Source of the DNA: an uncultured bacterium
GTDB taxonomy: Bacteria; Bacillota; Clostridia; Lachnospirales; Lachnospiraceae
Length of the DNA stretch: 8,406 bases
NCBI GenBank assembly: GCA_947086625.1
Contig: CAMTZV010000037.1
Span: 1-8,406, forward strand
Direction of reading: 5' to 3'
The notes under the pieces are model-generated. The model saw only the letters and a list, made by a program, of their open reading frames with translations. It was not told the origin of the DNA and ran no database searches. The translations under genes and the position numbers were made by a program. Below are positions 5,069 to 8,406 of the stretch, piece after piece (position 1 is the stretch's first letter; every line of letters begins with the position of its first letter).

Positions 5069-7654
5069 TTACGAAGCCCGCTCAACCGTGAGAGAGAGGG
5101 GCCCGGCAACGCCGAACGGCTCGATGGGCAGGTAGTGGCTTAAGGCGTCACGCACCTTTGTCCCGAGCGTGTTCGTCACCTCGATCGCCAGTTCGTTTTC
5201 GCCCTCCCTGATGTACGGCGTCAGATCGAACGCATAGGGCCTGCACAGCCGCACGCCCGCCGACGTCCCGTTCACGAACACCTCCGCCGTCTCGTACGCC
5301 GTGCCGAGATCAAGCGCCGCGCGCTTTAAGGCGGGAAGCGACAGCTTTGCCGCAAAGCGCACCGTGCCGGCCTTCGTTTCGTACCCCTTTACGTCCTGCA
5401 CGAAGCCAGGGTAGGCCAGCGGCAGCTCCTCCGCAAAATCCGGGTAGGAGACGCTGTCCGCAAAGTGTGCCGTCCACGCCTCGGGCAGCGGGAACGCTTC
5501 TTTACACACGGGCGCTTCCTGCGGCACGTCAAGTGCCTCCTCCGTCACGACGTAGATGCGCGACTCGAAGGGCGCAAGCTGTGCCGTCTCGTTCTTCACG
5601 GAAAACAGCGCATCCGCAAACGCGTCATAGCGGTAAAGATTCCCCTTTTCGCCAAAGCGCAGATCGACCGGGAGCGTCTCTGCCACGCTCTCGTTAAAGA
5701 GCATGTAGATGTGCCTGCCGTCCCGCGCATATTCCCCCACGGCCAGATCGGGATACGCCTTATCCGACGTAAACGCCCGGTAATCGGCGAGATGCACGCC
5801 GAGCGCCTCCAGCGGCACGCACGCCGCCGCCTGCCGCAGCTTCGTGCGAAGCGTCTCCAAAAGCGCCATGTCGCAGGAGCCCACCACTGCCGCGGGCAGC
5901 TCCTCCAAAAAGATGACGCGGACATTTTTCTCCAGCAGATCGCCAAGCACCGGCAGCAGATCCCCCGGCAGGCATTTCCCGGCGGGGAAGACAAGTACCT
6001 CGAACGCGTGTCCGTTGATCCGGTAGCAGTTCTCCTCCACGACGGCGGCCTTCAGATGATCCCGCGAGATGATATCGAACGCGATCTGATGCTCCGTCAG
6101 CGCGCGGCACGGCTTTTCCACGGGCATATACGCCCCGGCCCACTCCGTCTCCGCCGGGTAGAACAATCCGACCTTCGACGGGTACGTTCCGTCCCGAAAG
6201 ATCGACATGACGCGGTTCATGTAATCGCTCAACACATGGAAATAGCGGAACTGCGGGTTGTTGCCGTGGGCATAAAAGTGCGGCGGGCAGTCCCAGTCCG
6301 GGAACTTGTTCGGGTTAAAGGCGTGGGGAACGATATAGTTGACGCCGCGCGCCATCAGGCTGTCCGCGATCCACTTCATATCCTTTAACCCCTCGTTCCA
6401 GCCGTAGGCCCCGAACGCCTCGCACATGGCCCGGCCGCCCTTTTCGGGGTCGAGGTGCGCCGCCGAAGCCGCTAATTTTGCAAGTGCATAATGATAAAAT
6501 TCTCCGTTGCTGCCGCCTGTGCTGAACGCGTCGTGATGGTAGTTCATTCCGGGGACGATCTGCGTGCCGATCACGTCGACGCCCGCCAGATGCATTCCCT
6601 TCTGGCCGCGGAAATAGTGGCCCGTCTCGTAGCCGAGCCGCGCGTGCGCGCCGTTGTCCTCGATCGTATGCCCCAGATACCACACGCCGTGCGCGCTGCA
6701 CCATGCGCCCAACACCTCCGTGAAGTTTTCCTGATACAGCCGCGTGAGCAGATCCATGTACAGAAAGCGGATCTCAGACTCCGTTCCATCCGCTTTCGTC
6801 CACAGAAGCGGCAGATATTTGGGTTCAAAGCCAAGCTCCGATACAAGCCCGTCGCGCCACGGCAGCGGCATATCCGTCCCGATTGCGCACTCCGTTCCCT
6901 TCGCGTTTCCAAAGCGCGGCTCATCTGAGAAAAACCCGAGGATCGTCCCGCCGAATTCCTCCTTATAATGCGCATAGTGCGGCTCGTACACCTCGTCGAT
7001 CAACACCTGCGTCGCCTCGCGCACAAGCGGGTTGAGATAATCCTCCGTCGCCTGCTCCGCGCCTTTTTTTGTTGCGAAGACGACGAAGATGCTGTGCGCG
7101 CCCGCCGGGATGTCCACGGTGAGCAGGCGATCCTCCATGCGCATACAGTCCGTGATGTCCGTGAGCGTTTCCGCGTCGATCGGGTCGCCCGCTCCAAACT
7201 GCGTGCGCGCCGCCATGAATACGCCGAGCACCTCGATGTCCTCCTCCGGCTTTTCCCAGATCCGGCCCTTCAGCAGGCGCAGGTCGATGCGCGCCTTTGG
7301 AAGCGGCCCCTGCACGTCGTAGCGGCGGCAGTTGATATATTTTTTCAGGTACTGGGGATATTCCGCCTTTATTTTTCCGTTCGCAAACCCCGTCGGAAAA
7401 TGAGAGTCGTCCAGAATCCACAGCTTCATCCCGCGCTTTTTTGCCTCGGATAAAATGCAGTCCACGTCCGCCCACCATTTTTCACCGACAAAATCCGGGT
7501 GGGGCCGCGCCTCGATGCACAGCGCCCGCATACCCGATTCATAAATTTTATCAACGTATTCCCTGAGCAACGCAGGACTCTCCCCGTGCTGCCAGAAAAA
7601 CGGGTACAGGTAATTTTGCACGTCTTTTCCAAATAATGTCTGATAGCCTTTCAT
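5069..7654 (-). CDS. Large cytoplasmic glycoside hydrolase, GH106 (alpha-L-rhamnosidase)-like
   Basis: This 861-residue protein begins at ATG 7654 behind GAGGAGGTTAAG. An N-terminal TIM-barrel-like region carries IEARPHPDFVGEKWW (48-61) and GMKLWILDDSHFPTGFANG (75-93), a pattern seen in GH106 and related large glycosidases. FFSDEPRF (241-248, Glu245), GHTIEDNG (328-335, Glu332) and MCEAFGAYGW (410-419, Glu412) offer candidate catalytic acids; which are used cannot be decided here. The last 100 or so residues (AEVFVNGTSAGVRLCRPYAFDLTPYIREGENELAIEVTN) form a GH2-type jelly-roll, galactose-binding-like domain. No signal peptide is present, so it should act on imported sugar. It is the first gene of the operon, with its own promoter and attenuator leader. 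The exact GH family and the substrate are uncertain; hydrolase function is firm. Confidence 0.85.
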   Translation of the reverse strand: MKGYQTLFGKDVQNYLYPFFWQHGESPALLREYVDKIYESGMRALCIEARPHPDFVGEKWWADVDCILSEAKKRGMKLWILDDSHFPTGFANGKIKAEYPQYLKKYINCRRYDVQGPLPKARIDLRLLKGRIWEKPEEDIEVLGVFMAARTQFGAGDPIDAETLTDITDCMRMEDRLLTVDIPAGAHSIFVVFATKKGAEQATEDYLNPLVREATQVLIDEVYEPHYAHYKEEFGGTILGFFSDEPRFGNAKGTECAIGTDMPLPWRDGLVSELGFEPKYLPLLWTKADGTESEIRFLYMDLLTRLYQENFTEVLGAWCSAHGVWYLGHTIEDNGAHARLGYETGHYFRGQKGMHLAGVDVIGTQIVPGMNYHHDAFSTGGSNGEFYHYALAKLAASAAHLDPEKGGRAMCEAFGAYGWNEGLKDMKWIADSLMARGVNYIVPHAFNPNKFPDWDCPPHFYAHGNNPQFRYFHVLSDYMNRVMSIFRDGTYPSKVGLFYPAETEWAGAYMPVEKPCRALTEHQIAFDIISRDHLKAAVVEENCYRINGHAFEVLVFPAGKCLPGDLLPVLGDLLEKNVRVIFLEELPAAVVGSCDMALLETLRTKLRQAAACVPLEALGVHLADYRAFTSDKAYPDLAVGEYARDGRHIYMLFNESVAETLPVDLRFGEKGNLYRYDAFADALFSVKNETAQLAPFESRIYVVTEEALDVPQEAPVCKEAFPLPEAWTAHFADSVSYPDFAEELPLAYPGFVQDVKGYETKAGTVRFAAKLSLPALKRAALDLGTAYETAEVFVNGTSAGVRLCRPYAFDLTPYIREGENELAIEVTNTLGTKVRDALSHYLPIEPFGVAGPLSLTVERAS

Positions 7655-7695
7655 CTTAACCTCCTCATATAGATTTTTTACAAATTTTTCAGGAA

Positions 7696-7763
7696 ACAAA
7701 AAACTCCCCCGAAACCGCGCCGAAAATCCTTAAAAGAATTTCGGGAAAGCCTTCGGAGAAGTT
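7696..7763 (-). terminator. Leader terminator upstream of the large hydrolase gene
   Basis: On the minus-strand RNA AACTTCTCCGAA (7763-7752) pairs over 12 bp with TTCGGGGGAGTT (7713-7702), using two G-U pairs, and is followed by TTTTTTG. The same right arm can instead pair 11 bp with CTTTCCCGAAA (7749-7739). A further stem CCGAAA/TTTCGG (7744-7739 with 7725-7720) lies in the loop of the first form. Lying between promoter and gene, it is an attenuator. Both candidate left arms overlap the RAT-like element. Confidence 0.75.
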
Positions 7764-7770
7764 ACAAGCC
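7743..7770 (-). promoter_or_regulatory. RAT-like antiterminator element, copy A (hydrolase leader)
   Basis: On the minus-strand RNA this 28-nt element reads GGCTTGTAACTTC, then TCC, then GAAGGCTTTCCC. It follows the LicT-type RAT layout: GG/CC base, TTGT-AC on the 5' side, an apical stem (CTTC/GAAG for CTGC/GCAG) and AGGC on the 3' side. As in copy B, the 3' internal loop is TTTC where the consensus has AAAA. It begins about 15 nt after the predicted transcript start. It is the likely binding site of the PRD antiterminator at 2088-2915. Confidence 0.6.
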
Positions 7771-7791
7771 GATGTGTCCTTTTATGAGATA

Positions 7792-7820
7792 AACATACTC
7801 GAGATGGCGGGAAATGTCAA
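7792..7820 (-). promoter_or_regulatory. Sigma-A promoter of the large hydrolase gene
   Basis: A perfect TTGACA (7820-7815) is followed after 17 bp by TATGTT (7797-7792). Transcription would begin near 7785 and leave a leader of about 130 nt holding the RAT-like element and attenuator. This is the first promoter of the PTS operon. Confidence 0.75.
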
Positions 7821-8154
7821 CCGTTTTTTGGATGACAGAAAAGTGCAGATCAGCGGGCGGATTGCGCCCTGCCTGTCAGATTACATGGGGAAGGTGTTTG
7901 TCACTTAATTTTCTTCGGTTTTTTCTGGAATCGCGCTCAAAATTGTGTCTGTACGCGGTTTTAGAAGCGAAAATTCTTTCTATAGTCAGATAATTATACA
8001 AATCGATATAAAATTTAAAAACAATCAGACAATTCTGCCTAAATGCGGGATAGACGCGCCTGCCGTTTTGGGGTATATTTATTACAGTTTAAGCCGCGGG
8101 CCTTGCCGTTGTGGAGGCAGGCGGCGAAAGGAAGACCGGAAGGGGGATTTTCAT
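7821..8154. other. Divergent intergenic region between the hydrolase promoter and gltB
   Basis: No convincing gene is seen here beyond a doubtful 34-codon plus-strand frame (7804-7908). An interrupted inverted repeat at 7833-7878 ends in TGACAG and CTGTCA and contains an inner GGGCG/CGCCC stem. A very AT-rich stretch (7965-8038) carries the direct repeat TCAGATAATT (7986-7995) and TCAGACAATT (8025-8034). These could be regulator sites for either divergent promoter. The gltB promoter and its leader occupy the right end. Confidence 0.5.
8051..8079 (+). promoter_or_regulatory. Probable sigma-A promoter of gltB
   Basis: TAGACG (8051-8056) and TATATT (8074-8079) lie 17 bp apart, matching four and five of six consensus bases. 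Transcription would start near 8086, leaving a leader of about 70 nt before the ATG at 8155. The AT-rich repeat region lies just upstream. Confidence 0.5.
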
Positions 8155-8406
8155 ATGAGAGAGCATGTCGCAGACGAGACAAAGGCGCGGGCGAGAGGAA
8201 TGTACGACCCGGCGTTCGAGCATGACAGCTGCGGAATCGGCGCGGTGGTGGACGTCAAGGGGCGAAAGAGCCACGCGACCGTGGAGCAGGCGCTGAAGAT
8301 TGTGGAAAACTTAAAGCACCGTGCGGGCAAGGATGCGGAAGGAAAGACCGGGGACGGTGTAGGCATTATGCTTCAGATCTCCCACAAGTTTTTTAAGAAG
8401 GTAACT
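8155..8406 (+). CDS. gltB: Glutamate synthase large subunit (GltB), N-terminal part
   Basis: The last 84 codons of the window encode the start of the glutaminase domain of glutamate synthase, which supplies ammonia from glutamine to 2-oxoglutarate in nitrogen assimilation. MYDPAFEHDSCGIGAVVDVKGRKS places the catalytic cysteine at Cys26, normally exposed after removal of a short propeptide. ALKIVENLKHRAGKDAEGKTGDGVGIML follows the family pattern, with the KHRAGKDAEGKTGDG version familiar from clostridial GltB. ATG at 8155 has AAGGGGGA 7 nt upstream. The frame is open to the window edge; the synthase domain lies outside. It is divergent from the PTS operon and unrelated in function. Confidence 0.93.
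   Translation, partial: MREHVADETKARARGMYDPAFEHDSCGIGAVVDVKGRKSHATVEQALKIVENLKHRAGKDAEGKTGDGVGIMLQISHKFFKKVT

Noticed and set aside
5465..6388. 307-codon open frame on the plus strand
   Set aside because: It lies antisense to the well-supported large hydrolase, has arginine- and histidine-rich composition typical of GC-rich shadows, and shows no recognisable domain.
7655..7699. N-terminal extension of the large hydrolase to a TTG at 7699
   Set aside because: That codon lies in the attenuator T-tract, while ATG 7654 has GAGGAGG at proper spacing.
1..8406. tRNA, rRNA, CRISPR arrays, transposase genes
   Set aside because: I saw no cloverleaf, no conserved rRNA stretch, no regularly spaced repeats and no transposase motifs.

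Overview
The window looks like chromosomal DNA from a GC-rich anaerobic Firmicute, most likely Lachnospiraceae or a close relative. The evidence is strong AGGAGG ribosome binding sites, sigma-A type promoters, a Firmicute-type PTS with a PRD antiterminator, and a GltB N-terminus of the form common in that group. The organism call is inference from style, not from a marker gene.

Layout from left to right. Bases 1-390 (minus) hold the N-terminal 130 residues of an alpha/beta-hydrolase-domain protein (Abhydrolase_10 type), cut by the window edge. A rho-independent terminator at 453-487 closes the operon to its right. That operon runs on the minus strand from about 7785 down to 512. In transcription order it holds: a large cytoplasmic glycoside hydrolase (7654-5069), a 120-bp inverted-repeat element (5059-4940), a free-standing PTS EIIA (4716-4258), a GH43 glycosidase broken by a frameshift and apparent internal deletion (4255-2961), a BglG/LicT-family antiterminator (2915-2088), a possible 22-codon ORF (2014-1946) and a PTS EIIBC permease (1927-512). 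On the far right, diverging on the plus strand, is the start of gltB (glutamate synthase large subunit), running off the window from 8155.

How it works together (inference). EIIBC plus EIIA would import and phosphorylate a sugar or glycoside, the two hydrolases would process it in the cytoplasm, and the PRD protein would switch the genes on. The most striking structure is regulatory. The hydrolase and the EIIA gene are each preceded by their own sigma-A promoter and by related leader RNAs. Each leader has an element resembling the RAT site bound by BglG/LicT proteins, overlapping the left arm of an intrinsic terminator. The two leaders are clearly duplicated copies whose stems differ by partly compensating base changes. 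The antiterminator gene lies inside one of the two transcription units it would control.

Other notable points are the decayed GH43 gene with all three catalytic acids still present, the symmetric 120-bp element between the hydrolase and the EIIA promoter, and the small ORF whose Shine-Dalgarno and start codon sit in a hairpin. The long plus-strand ORFs opposite these genes look like shadows of GC-rich coding sequence.
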